This document shows, in pieces, positions 7,723 through 14,429 of a DNA stretch of 50,432 bases (positions are counted from its first letter, which is position 1; the number at the start of each line of letters is the position of its first letter). This DNA is from an uncultured Muribaculaceae bacterium (GTDB taxonomy: Bacteria > Bacteroidota > Bacteroidia > Bacteroidales > Muribaculaceae), in the NCBI GenBank assembly GCA_947179295.1, contig CAMXAZ010000012.1, forward strand, positions 1 to 50,432, read 5' to 3'. The notes beneath the pieces were generated by a model. It saw nothing but the letters and a program-made list of their open reading frames with translations, did not search any database and was not told where the DNA came from. The translations under genes were made by a program, and so were the position numbers.

Positions 7723-8355
7723 ATGCCAAATCTCCTCTCTCCCCTTGAAGCTTGCAAGGTCGACCTCTTTGCCGCTGAAGACGAGCTGCGCGAAAAATAT
7801 CCGCTCGCCCTCGCTGAGCGCGTTCTGCGCCTCCGCGAGATGTATAACTATTGGCTGGCGAATCCCTCCATGAAGGACCGCCAGTTGCGCGACGCCATCA
7901 TGTCGAGATATGATGTCTCGCAGTCGACGGCCTATTCTGATATAAATATCATTCATCAGCTCGTGCCTCTCCTCTCGCAGAAATCTCGTGATTTCCACCG
8001 GGCGCGAGCAAATGAGATGTTTCTGGAAACCTACGCAATGGCTAAAGCCCGTAAGGATACAAAGACTATGGAACGTGTAGCCGCCTCTTATGCCAAGTAT
8101 AACCGCGTTGACATGGAGGACGAAATGACAATGCCTTACGACGAGATTGTCATTCAGCCGTTCTGCGCCACCCTCGATGTTCGTGTCCTCGGTCTTGAAC
8201 CTATCCCTGACGCTTACAACTACATCGCCAAGCTCACTAAAGAGCTTTCGCGCGATTTCCGTGACATCGTCGATGTGGAATTTGAAGAACCTGACCTCGA
8301 AGAAAAACAACTTTTCGCACCTCTCTCCGATGGGACTGATCAACCCCAAAGCTAA
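7723..8355 (+). CDS. Probable terminase small subunit
   Basis: A 210-residue protein. An HTH at about 47-75 (RDAIMSRYDVSQSTAYSDI) is followed by a helical body and an acidic C-terminus, the layout of phage small terminases that bind pac or cos sites. It lies directly upstream of the large terminase gene and overlaps it by 26 bases. ATG 7723 is preceded by the CU-rich tract CCTCTTTCCTCT. No motif proves it; the call rests on HTH, size and position. Confidence 0.75.
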   Translation: MPNLLSPLEACKVDLFAAEDELREKYPLALAERVLRLREMYNYWLANPSMKDRQLRDAIMSRYDVSQSTAYSDINIIHQLVPLLSQKSRDFHRARANEMFLETYAMAKARKDTKTMERVAASYAKYNRVDMEDEMTMPYDEIVIQPFCATLDVRVLGLEPIPDAYNYIAKLTKELSRDFRDIVDVEFEEPDLEEKQLFAPLSDGTDQPQS

Positions 8356-9976
8356 GCCTACATATTTCAACCGCCCTCAGATGTTGGCTCAGCTCATAGG
8401 CGCCCGCACCACAGTTATTGTGGCCGGGCGTCGTACAGGCAAAACTGACTCTATCGCGGCGCCATACACGCTGAAAATGATGCAACGAATGCCCGGATCT
8501 ACCGGCGGCATTGTCGTGCCGACTTTCAAGCATGGCCTCACAAACACGCTCCCCGGTTTGTTCGCAGCGTGGGAGCGTTGGGGCTACAAAAAGGGCGTTC
8601 ATTATGTTGTAGGACGTCGACCGCCTAAATCTTTCGCCAAGCCTATTACCGAACCTCACGACTGGGAACAGGTAATCTCCTTCTATAATGGATCGGTGGC
8701 CATCATTCTATCTCAGGACCGAACAGGAGCCGCCAACTCTCTTACCTTGTCGTGGCTCCTTATCGACGAGGCCAAATTCATTGACCCCGTCCGGCTTCAT
8801 GAGGAAACATTCCCCGCCAATGGTGGTATCAAGACCCATTTCTCCCGGCACTCATTCAATCATGCCGTCCTCATTCTCTCGGATATGCCACAGAGCAAAA
8901 AAGGCTCGTGGTTCCTCGAATATGAGAAGAAGATGAATCCGGAAGTTATACACGCTATTGAGGCAGGCGTGTATGAACAATGGCGGCAGAAACAGAAAAT
9001 CCTCGAAATGAGGAAAAAAGGTATAGAACCGCCGGCTTATCTCCGTGGCCATCTCCGGCGCCTTGACGCTAACATCAATAAGCTCCGCTCAATCGCCACA
9101 TACTACCGTGAATATTCCTCGGTAGAGAATGTGCAGCTCTTGGGCGAGCAATACCTTCGTGACATGAAGCGCGACCTCACTCCGCTCACGTTTCAGACTT
9201 CTATCATGTGTCAGAAAATCGGTATTGCCCGTGATGGCTTTTATTCCTCAATGAAAGAAGGCCACAAGTATAATGACAGCGATTTCGAGTACCTTGACCA
9301 CATAGGCTACGATTTTCATCCTGAAGCTCTTGATTGCCGTGCTGACCGCGATCTCGATCGATACAAGCCGATCTGTATAGGTATGGACTACAACGCCAAT
9401 ATCAACTGGATCGTTGCCGGACAGCCAGACGAGCCCCTTGGGCGTCTAAATATTCTAAAATCGTTCTATGTCAAGTACGAACGCAAACTTCCCGCGCTAA
9501 TCGCGGAGTTCTGCCGGTATTATGCACATCACAAGTGTAAAACAGTGGTCTACTATTATGACACCACAGCTCTTGGGTCCAACTATGCGGTCAATTCGGT
9601 CGATTTCAGACACACAATTATTGACGAGTTTAGCAAAAGAGGGTGGTACGTTGCAGCAACGCCACTCGGCAACCCTATGAGGCATGAGGAAAAATACCAT
9701 TTAATAAATCACGGTTTCGCCGGCCATAACCGTCTGACACCTTATTTCAACCGCCAGAATAACGATGATCTTATCCTCGCTATTCAGTCTGCCGGCGTCA
9801 CACGTGGCAGAAATGGCTTCCACAAAGACAAGTCCGGCGAAAAACTCGCCGAGACGGAAGATGACCGTCTCGAATTGCGTACCGATGGTACGGACGCTTT
9901 TGACACCCTATACATCGGCTGTGAGAATTTTCCATATTTCGGCAGTTCGTTTGTTGATGCATCCGGTGTTATGTAG
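8330..9976 (+). CDS. terL: Terminase large subunit
   Basis: From ATG 8330 the protein has 548 residues, the usual size. Walker A is AGRRTGKT at 32-39; Walker B is WLLIDE at 142-147. The nuclease domain opens with the acidic residue Asp353 in CIGMDYNAN, followed by VVYYYDTT and a final acidic segment near DTLYIG. It translocates DNA into the head and cuts concatemers. The start lies inside the end of the small subunit gene, a common coupling. Longer upstream frames read through the neighbouring coding sequence and are rejected. Confidence 0.93.
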   Translation: MGLINPKAKPTYFNRPQMLAQLIGARTTVIVAGRRTGKTDSIAAPYTLKMMQRMPGSTGGIVVPTFKHGLTNTLPGLFAAWERWGYKKGVHYVVGRRPPKSFAKPITEPHDWEQVISFYNGSVAIILSQDRTGAANSLTLSWLLIDEAKFIDPVRLHEETFPANGGIKTHFSRHSFNHAVLILSDMPQSKKGSWFLEYEKKMNPEVIHAIEAGVYEQWRQKQKILEMRKKGIEPPAYLRGHLRRLDANINKLRSIATYYREYSSVENVQLLGEQYLRDMKRDLTPLTFQTSIMCQKIGIARDGFYSSMKEGHKYNDSDFEYLDHIGYDFHPEALDCRADRDLDRYKPICIGMDYNANINWIVAGQPDEPLGRLNILKSFYVKYERKLPALIAEFCRYYAHHKCKTVVYYYDTTALGSNYAVNSVDFRHTIIDEFSKRGWYVAATPLGNPMRHEEKYHLINHGFAGHNRLTPYFNRQNNDDLILAIQSAGVTRGRNGFHKDKSGEKLAETEDDRLELRTDGTDAFDTLYIGCENFPYFGSSFVDASGVM

Positions 9977-9984
9977 CCTTTCCT

Positions 9985-10019
9985 GTCTTTTGCCGTACAT
10001 TCGTACACCTGTACCTTTG
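9985..10019 (+). promoter_or_regulatory. Phage late promoter 2 (GTCTTTT ... TACCTTTG)
   Basis: GTCTTTT at 9985-9991 and TACCTTTG at 10012-10019 are separated by 20 bases. A TTTG at 9989-9992 also gives the ordinary -33/-7 arrangement with 19-base spacing. The spacer contains GTACATTCGTACA (9995-10007), which recurs at 43-55 and may be an operator. It drives the lysis genes. Confidence 0.65.
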
Positions 10020-10044
10020 CCGCGTAATCAATCATCTCTCCGCA

Positions 10045-10251
10045 ATGAAAAAGTCAACTATTCAAACTCATCGCCATATTCTCGGAATTATACTCATTGT
10101 TGTGGCTATGGCTCTTATACTCTATGATTTCTTCAGCCCGCCGGTTGGAGAACTCAGCAACGTCACACTTATTCTTTTTGCAAAGATTATCGCCATTGCC
10201 GGCTCTCTAATGAATATCAATCTAAAAAATTCTGACGATGTTACCGGCTGA
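10045..10251 (+). CDS. Small two-helix membrane protein, holin candidate
   Basis: A 68-residue protein with a basic N-terminus, a first membrane helix (ILGIILIVVAMALILYDFF) and a second (VTLILFAKIIAIAGSLM). It is the first gene after late promoter 2 and stands 42 bases before the endolysin gene, which is typical of a class II holin. Another small membrane protein lies at the end of the cassette, so which one is the holin is not settled. Confidence 0.7.
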   Translation: MKKSTIQTHRHILGIILIVVAMALILYDFFSPPVGELSNVTLILFAKIIAIAGSLMNINLKNSDDVTG

Positions 10252-10293
10252 AAGTCGAATCGCTCATCTTAAAATCTATAATCTCCCGGTATA

Positions 10294-10887
10294 ATGCAAA
10301 CTCTCCGTTTAGGCAGTCGCGGCCAGGACGTCCGCATCTTGCAACAGGCTCTCGCCCTCCATGTCGACGGCATTTTCGGTCCTGTTACCGAAGAAGCTGT
10401 CAAGTTCTTCCAGACCCGGAAATCCCTCGTCGCTGACGGCATTGTCGGCCCGAATACCTGGGCGGTTCTGGACATCGGACAATCCCGCCGCTCAATCTCA
10501 AAAATCATTCTCCACTGCACCGCCACACCCGAAGGCCGCGATTTTTCTGTAGAGCAGGTTAGACAGTGGCATCTCGCCCGTGGTTTCTCGGACATAGGCT
10601 ATCACTATCTTGTCGGCCGCGACGGCACTATATATGCCGGCCGCCCTGAATCAGTTGTCGGCGCGCATTGCACAGGCCAGAACACCTGTTCTATCGGTGT
10701 GTGCTATGTCGGCGGTGAAGAATCCGACGGCAGCCACCGTCCTAAGGACACTCGCACCCCTGCACAGAAAAAGGCCCTGCGCGAGCTCGTGGACTCTCTC
10801 TTGAAGGAATATCCCGGTGCCACCGTACACGGCCATTATGAATTTGCCAACAAAGCCTGTCCTTCATTCAAGATATGCGACTTATAG
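10294..10887 (+). CDS. Endolysin: N-acetylmuramoyl-L-alanine amidase with peptidoglycan-binding domain
   Basis: A 197-residue protein. Residues 1-60 are a PG_binding_1 domain (LGSRGQDVRILQQAL ... VDGIFGP ... ADGIVGPNTW). Residues 68-195 are an Amidase_2/T7-lysozyme-like domain with zinc ligands His74 (ILHCTATP), His181 (HGHYEF) and Cys189 (KACPSF); the 8-residue spacing of the last two matches T7 lysozyme. No signal peptide, so export depends on a holin. It cuts the bond between muramic acid and L-alanine. The 3' end overlaps the spanin gene by 13 bases. Confidence 0.92.
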   Translation: MQTLRLGSRGQDVRILQQALALHVDGIFGPVTEEAVKFFQTRKSLVADGIVGPNTWAVLDIGQSRRSISKIILHCTATPEGRDFSVEQVRQWHLARGFSDIGYHYLVGRDGTIYAGRPESVVGAHCTGQNTCSIGVCYVGGEESDGSHRPKDTRTPAQKKALRELVDSLLKEYPGATVHGHYEFANKACPSFKICDL

Positions 10888-11351
10888 TCATCCTCCTTTT
10901 TCTATCGGCTCTGTTCTCGTGCCGTTCTTCCCGCCAGTCCGTTACCGACTACGCCAACACAACTGCCGTTGTCATCAGCGAAATCGAAGCCACGCACTCT
11001 ACTGATGATCTCCTCTCTCTCATCTCCTCCTCGCGCGAGCTGAATCTGTCGGGCATTACGGTTGAGTTCTTCCCTCCAGACTCGGTTCACCCGGACTCTC
11101 GTGGCGCCCCCAAGTCTATCAAAATCGAGAACGCTAACGCAAAGGAGTCAACAGAACAGGCCACCCATGAACAGGCTACGGTCGATGAGCAAAAGACTGT
11201 AAATCTTTCGGCTCAATCCTCTACCGCTGTCGCTGAAAACACCCGGACCGATAATGACCTGCTCCGACCCGCAGACTGGGTGGTTTTCTTCTTGATTCTA
11301 TCAGCAATCATCATCATTTCGCTAATCTACTTCATCAAATATCGCAAATGA
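10875..11351 (+). CDS. Unimolecular spanin (u-spanin) candidate
   Basis: A 158-residue protein with a lipoprotein signal at the N-terminus (lipobox LFSC, Cys16) and one membrane helix at the very C-terminus (about 134-154, WVVFFLILSAIIIISLIYF), joined by a polar, alanine/threonine-rich linker. That layout, outer-membrane lipid anchor plus inner-membrane helix in one chain, defines u-spanins such as T1 gp11, which fuse the two membranes in the last step of lysis. It overlaps the endolysin upstream and the next membrane protein by ATGA. The linker is less strand-rich than in T1, so this is a topological assignment. Confidence 0.75.
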   Translation: MRLIVILLFLSALFSCRSSRQSVTDYANTTAVVISEIEATHSTDDLLSLISSSRELNLSGITVEFFPPDSVHPDSRGAPKSIKIENANAKESTEQATHEQATVDEQKTVNLSAQSSTAVAENTRTDNDLLRPADWVVFFLILSAIIIISLIYFIKYRK

Positions 11352-11644
11352 CACTCTGCAAAGACAAACGCGGTTTCGACAAACTCCTTCATTTCATCGT
11401 TGGACTTGTCATCGCTCTCATCGTCGGCGTTATCTTCGCCCATATTCCACCGCACATGCCCTGGTGGACGTTGACTGTCGCGCTCGCGGCTGTAGCTGTC
11501 GTTGGGTTCATCAAAGAAATCCACGACTCCCGTATGACCGGGAATCATTTCTGCCTATGGGACTGGCTCTGGACCATGTCCGGCGCCCTTGCTATCTGTT
11601 GGCTCCCGTGGCTCGCAGCTTATCTCTTGGCTATCGATGGCTAA
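11348..11644 (+). CDS. Membrane protein of lysis cassette
   Basis: A 98-residue protein with two or three membrane helices (LLHFIVGLVIALIVGVIFA, WTLTVALAAVAVVGFI, ALAICWLPWLAAYLLA). The motifs DKLLHF near the start and GFIKEIHDSR in the middle recall a family of small conserved phage and bacterial membrane proteins (DUF2279/YfiM-like in pattern). It is the last gene of the lysis operon, followed by a terminator. It may be a holin, antiholin or lysis modulator. Confidence 0.65.
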   Translation: MTLCKDKRGFDKLLHFIVGLVIALIVGVIFAHIPPHMPWWTLTVALAAVAVVGFIKEIHDSRMTGNHFCLWDWLWTMSGALAICWLPWLAAYLLAIDG

Positions 11645-11665
11645 CACATTCTCCTCTCTCTCCGC

Positions 11666-11707
11666 AGGTCGTTCTCGGTTATTCCGGGGGCGACCTTTTG
11701 TTTTTTT
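11666..11707 (+). terminator. Rho-independent terminator of lysis operon
   Basis: AGGTCGTTCTCGG (11666-11678) pairs with CCGGGGGCGACCT (11684-11696) through 13 pairs including G-U, loop TTATT, followed by TTTGTTTTTTT. A strong plus-strand terminator 22 bases after the last lysis gene. Confidence 0.85.
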
Positions 11708-11784
11708 GAGTCGCCCTGCGGGCCGGGCTGTCATGCTGCGCACCGAGCCTAAGGTCTCGGCCTATCGGTTTCTATCCCTGACTC

Positions 11785-11821
11785 AAAAAAAAGCGGCCGG
11801 CAGTCACTCTCTGCCGGCCGC
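11785..11821 (-). terminator. Terminator of the RHH repressor gene
   Basis: GCGGCCGGCAG at 11793-11803 pairs with CTGCCGGCCGC at 11811-11821. On the minus strand the stem is followed by a run of T (A8 at 11785-11792 on plus), so it ends transcription of the minus-strand gene. Confidence 0.85.
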
Positions 11822-11825
11822 ATGG

Positions 11826-12068
11826 TCATTTCTCTTTGGTATAGCTGATTTCTATGCCGAGAATCGTCCGTTTGCGTTGCTCGCGGTCGTATGCCCTTAC
11901 GGCCTCGATGATATAGGCAGAGCGGTTCTCCTGGCGGTCGAGAATCTCCGCCACGTCCTCAGGTATGCGGAGAGCTATTGTCCGCGTGCTCGGATTCTCA
12001 CTGCGCCGTCCGGCACCTTCGCGCCGTCCGCCCCATCCGTTTTTTCGCTTTCCTTTTGGTTCGTCCAT
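11826..12068 (-). CDS. Ribbon-helix-helix DNA-binding protein
   Basis: From the ATG at 12068 the protein has 80 residues. The N-terminus carries GWGGRREGAGRR, a basic glycine-rich motif common in small DNA-binding proteins of Bacteroidetes mobile elements. Residues 32-65 read RTIALRIPEDVAEIL ... RSAYIIEAVRAY, a strand plus two helices as in RHH repressors. It is the only minus-strand gene in the body of the prophage besides the integrase. A plus-strand promoter (12055-12086) overlaps its start codon, so binding there could control both directions. An upstream in-frame ATG at 12152 would add 28 residues and read through that promoter, so it is less likely. Confidence 0.75.
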   Translation of the reverse strand: MDEPKGKRKNGWGGRREGAGRRSENPSTRTIALRIPEDVAEILDRQENRSAYIIEAVRAYDREQRKRTILGIEISYTKEK

Positions 12069-12086
12069 GATTAAATCGTAAATTTG
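12055..12086 (+). promoter_or_regulatory. Promoter facing away from RHH gene
   Basis: TTTG at 12055-12058 and TAAATTTG at 12079-12086, spacer 20, match the Bacteroidetes consensus. The promoter overlaps the start codon of the minus-strand RHH gene, an arrangement suited to autoregulation and transcription interference. Confidence 0.7.
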
Positions 12087-12091
12087 CAGTG

Positions 12092-12140
12092 GTTTAACCC
12101 CGACAAGCAAAGGGCGCCTCCTTTTTCGGAGGTCTTTAAG
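12092..12140 (+). ncRNA. Possible short transcript from the RHH-divergent promoter
   Basis: No plausible coding frame follows the promoter. CCTCC at 12117-12121 pairs with GGAGG at 12128-12132 and is followed by TCTTT, a weak terminator-like hairpin, so a small RNA of about 50 nt could be made. Evidence is thin; the transcript may instead run on to the retropepsin-like gene. Confidence 0.3.
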
Positions 12141-12218
12141 GCTCTCGGCCACCCTTGCTGGATCAGAAGATTGTCAGAGTGATTTTTACAACCTTCAGTT
12201 TCCAAATCTTAAAGCAAA

Positions 12219-12248
12219 TTGTCCAGGAAAACATATTACTTAGATTTG
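12219..12248 (+). promoter_or_regulatory. Promoter TTG-N19-TAGATTTG
   Basis: TTG at 12219-12221 and TAGATTTG at 12241-12248 with 19-base spacing. The same -7 octamer is used by leader elements A and B. It would transcribe the structured leader and the retropepsin-like gene. Confidence 0.55.
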
Positions 12249-12303
12249 TCAGGGGTTAAGCCTTTCTTTTTTCGGCATCAGGCTTTGTCCGTCGTAACCT
12301 CTC

Positions 12304-12337
12304 TTTGATTACACTACAAAGATACAGATTATATTTG
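12304..12337 (+). promoter_or_regulatory. Promoter TTTG-N22-TATATTTG
   Basis: TTTG at 12304-12307 and TATATTTG at 12330-12337. The 22-base spacing is slightly long. It lies about 50 bases before the retropepsin-like gene. Confidence 0.45.
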
Positions 12338-12388
12338 AATCCGCAAAACAAAATCAAGATTATTTTCTGATAAATACTCGATTTTTTC

Positions 12389-12970
12389 ATGGACAACAAA
12401 GCATATAAGCCATTCGCTATCACCGCCACAGCACTCGGCCACCCAGCCAAGCTATACACACCGATAACGGTGTTGAATGTCTCTGAAGATAACGAGCTTG
12501 TCGCTGCTACGGTCAATGCCATGTGGGATACCGGGGCGGACTTGTGCCTTATGTCTCGTAGGCTGGCAGAGGCCCTGCGCGTCGATTTTAAGAATACGAT
12601 TCCCGCAAATGGGTTGCTTGGCGGTGATAACGTGGAAGTCGGGATGACCCGCGTGGCATTGTTGAGCAATGGCGAAACAATCGACACTTATGCCGCAATT
12701 GTCGACACCGTCTCGCCAACAAATCAATACTCGTTCATCATAGGCATGGATTTCATCCGAAAGGGAGCGCTCGTCATAAGCTCTGACCCCATGAGCACGA
12801 CATTATCATTCACGATACCCTCGCCCGATCCAATTGACTTCACCCGCATTCTTGACATGGCTCGCGGAGCGTATAGATTCCTCCCGCTCAGCAAAGGCTC
12901 AGATGACATACGGCCTCTTTTCGGCCCTGACGCATTGGAGTTAATTGTGCCTTCTCCAAAAATCGAGTAA
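12389..12970 (+). CDS. Retropepsin-like aspartic protease
   Basis: A 193-residue cytoplasmic protein. The catalytic motif AMWDTGADLCLMS (Asp47) fits the hydrophobic-hydrophobic-D-T/S-G-A pattern of retroviral-type aspartic proteases, and a second signature SFIIGMDFIRKG at about 115-126 matches the (I/L)LG(M/R)DFL element after the flap. Such single-domain enzymes act as dimers. It has its own promoters and stands alone between the RHH gene and leader element A, so it is not part of the head operon. A role in repressor cleavage or processing of a virion protein is possible; the substrate is unknown. Confidence 0.8.
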   Translation: MDNKAYKPFAITATALGHPAKLYTPITVLNVSEDNELVAATVNAMWDTGADLCLMSRRLAEALRVDFKNTIPANGLLGGDNVEVGMTRVALLSNGETIDTYAAIVDTVSPTNQYSFIIGMDFIRKGALVISSDPMSTTLSFTIPSPDPIDFTRILDMARGAYRFLPLSKGSDDIRPLFGPDALELIVPSPKIE

Positions 12971-12974
12971 AATT

Positions 12975-13006
12975 TTTGCCCATGTGATTTTTTTGTCGTA
13001 GATTTG
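12975..13006 (+). promoter_or_regulatory. Promoter of leader element A
   Basis: TTTG at 12975-12978 and TAGATTTG at 12999-13006, spacer 20. Transcription would start just before the first pairing segment of the leader. Confidence 0.75.
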
Positions 13007-13010
13007 CAGT

Positions 13011-13224
13011 GCCAACGTACATCATAGTTAACTATGCCGCATGAGCTCCGGTCAGAAGCTCGAATATTTCATCGGGTATTTTTTATGCCCTTACATAAAC
13101 AGCTACGGCTGTCATATCCTAATCATATAGCTCTGCGGAGCAACTGTGATGTACGTTTGGCGACGGGATATGGCAGCCGTCTTTTTTATACCACTGCCTC
13201 AAACAGCCAAACGTACATCACAGT
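13011..13224 (+). ncRNA. Structured leader element, copy A
   Basis: Order of parts: segment 1 (13011-13029); hairpin GAGCT/AGCTC (13043-13061); hairpin GGGTA/TGCCC (13074-13090); segment L ACGGCTGTCATATCC (13105-13119); hairpin GCTC/GAGC (13130-13141); segment 2 (13142-13161); segment R GGATATGGCAGCCGT (13166-13180), also folding as GACGG/CCGTC plus T6; segment 3 GCCAAACGTACATCACAGT (13206-13224), touching the ATG. Segment 2 pairs perfectly over 19 bases with segment 3, or with segment 1 with one bulge and one G-U. L pairs with R over 15 bases. The two states are mutually exclusive and would hide or free the start codon. Confidence 0.8.
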
Positions 13225-13614
13225 ATGAACAAATTTGAAAAACGAATGAACGCCCTGCGTCGCCAGTTCGCCGCCGAGCTCGACCAGATCACCCGCGACA
13301 CTTACCGTCACATCGGCCATCTCAACACCGCCATCTCTCAAATCTCCTTCCCCGAAGTCCGCGAAGCTCTCCGCGCCGAGAAGGAGCGCGTATATGAGGC
13401 CATGCGAGCCTCGCACCGCTACAATCGCCTCTGCTACCTCCAGCAGCTCGAAATGATCGAGGACGAGTACCAACACCACCGCACAAAGAACCCATCAGCC
13501 CGTCAGCTTCGCCGCATGATGACAATCCTACGCAAATCCGCTGAACAGAGCGGTCAGTCCTCCCTCTCAATCTCGCTTGGCGATAACCGCACCGCCACGG
13601 TCACATTCGGCTGA
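13225..13614 (+). CDS. Small helical accessory protein, family 1 (element A cargo)
   Basis: A 129-residue, highly charged, helical protein (FEKRMNALRRQFAAELDQI; EVREALRAEKERVYEAM) likely to form a coiled coil; no signal or membrane segment. Its first 90 residues are almost the same as the gene at 19599, with very similar DNA, while the C-termini differ. Start ATG is fixed by the leader, whose segment 3 abuts it. Function unknown. The pair looks like a recent duplication of leader plus gene. Confidence 0.75.
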   Translation: MNKFEKRMNALRRQFAAELDQITRDTYRHIGHLNTAISQISFPEVREALRAEKERVYEAMRASHRYNRLCYLQQLEMIEDEYQHHRTKNPSARQLRRMMTILRKSAEQSGQSSLSISLGDNRTATVTFG

Positions 13615-13662
13615 TCAGACTCCCATGCCGCCCAAGTACATCGCATAAAACGTCATCGCAAA

Positions 13663-13830
13663 CTGTCATCAACCGTGGTTGTAGTAACCACAGTTGCCGA
13701 CGATGGAAAGCAGCGTGAGATGATATGCCTGCCCTTGCATTACATACTCAGTTCAACTGCCTTTATGGTAAAGGCTGTTGCCGCTGATGAAAAAGACCGG
13801 GAAATGCTCTGCCTTCCCCTTGAGTATGTC
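13663..13830 (+). repeat. 84-bp in-frame tandem duplication
   Basis: Two adjacent 84-base units encode related 28-residue segments, both starting LSST and containing REM(I/L)CLPL(H/E)Y. The DNA of the two units has diverged at many third positions, so the duplication is not very recent. Confidence 0.7.
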
Positions 13831-14115
13831 TACGGCTGGATCTTCACAATTGATGCCAACCTTGTCGCAGAAACTAATCGAGAGTCCGTGGCTACCTACC
13901 AGCAAGAGTGCTATCAGGCACTTTACCGCCACTTCGCGGGTTCGCTTAAAAGGCAGCTTGACGCGAACGCTGCGGAAATCGAAGCTCTGCAGGCTATCAA
14001 TGACGCCATCTCACGCGAACGACAGGCAAAAGCTGACCGCCGCAAAGCCGAGGAGCACCTCGCCAACGTTCGCGCATCTCGTCTCGATTCTTCTCCTTGT
14101 CTGGAGTTCGAATAA
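13663..14115 (+). pseudogene. 5'-truncated P22_AR_N antirepressor with internal duplication
   Basis: The open frame runs from after a stop at 13612-13614; the first usual start codon is GTG 13675 (146 residues). The body matches the phage antirepressor N-terminal domain: REMLCLPLEYVYGWIFTID, then a TYQQECYQALYRHF helix and a coiled coil. The normal first 40-50 residues (the PIxxxLGID-type part) are missing, and no ATG lies upstream. A 28-codon unit beginning LSST and ending near LPLHYI/LPLEYV is tandemly duplicated (13663-13746 and 13747-13830). Probably non-functional, or a shortened derivative expressed from GTG. No promoter is seen; it follows the family 1 gene by 48 bases. Confidence 0.65.
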
Positions 14116-14131
14116 TAGATTAATTTTTCTT

Positions 14132-14171
14132 TTCCGCCGGACGCAAAGAGTTGCACCCGGCGGAATTTTTT
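14132..14171 (+). terminator. Rho-independent terminator
   Basis: TTCCGCCGG at 14132-14140 pairs with CCGGCGGAA at 14157-14165 and is followed by TTTTTT. It ends the element A transcription unit before promoter B. Confidence 0.8.
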
Positions 14172-14181
14172 CCTCCAAAAT

Positions 14182-14212
14182 TTTGCAGGCTCGAAAACTT
14201 GTCGTAGATTTG
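14182..14212 (+). promoter_or_regulatory. Promoter of leader element B
   Basis: TTTG at 14182-14185 and TAGATTTG at 14205-14212 with a 19-base spacer. Confidence 0.75.
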
Positions 14213-14216
14213 CAGT

Positions 14217-14429
14217 GCCAACAAACAACAGTGCAGTGTCACTGCCGCGGAGCCTCGGTCATAGGCTCGAACATATTCGGGCATTTTTTATGCCCATACA
14301 TAAATGGCTACGGCTGTTATATCCTACAACTTTTTTGCTCCTCGGAGTGAACACTGTTGTTTGTTTGGCGACGGGATATGGCAGCCGTCTTTCTATACCC
14401 CTGCCTATAAATGCCAAATAAACAACAGT
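14217..14429 (+). ncRNA. Structured leader element, copy B
   Basis: Same order of parts as copy A. Segment 1 is 14217-14233, L 14310-14324, segment 2 CACTGTTGTTTGTTTGGC 14352-14369, R 14374-14388, segment 3 GCCAAATAAACAACAGT 14413-14429, touching the ATG. Segment 2 pairs with segment 3 with one G-U and with segment 1 with one bulge. Hairpins GAGCCT/AGGCTC and GGGCA/TGCCC are kept. The bases of segments 1-3 differ from copy A but remain complementary to one another. Confidence 0.8.

Larger units (their letters stand above)
12153..12388 (+). other. Gene-free leader with two further promoters
   Basis: No coding sequence is seen. A second promoter lies at 12219-12248 and a third at 12304-12337. 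Between them AGGGGTTA (12250-12257) can pair with TAACCTCT (12295-12302) and AAGCC (12258-12262) with GGCTT (12282-12286), a nested stem that could be a structured leader. Confidence 0.4.

Noticed and set aside
7705-8370. Long minus-strand frame opposite the small terminase gene
   Set aside because: It mirrors a real plus-strand gene with HTH and the right context, and no promoter or family supports the minus frame.
12256-12687. Minus-strand frame overlapping the retropepsin-like gene
   Set aside because: The plus frame carries a clear DTGA motif; the minus frame has none and crosses the promoters.
12975-13224. Self-splicing intron in the leader elements
   Set aside because: At about 215 nt they are too short for group I or II, and no core motifs or split gene are seen.
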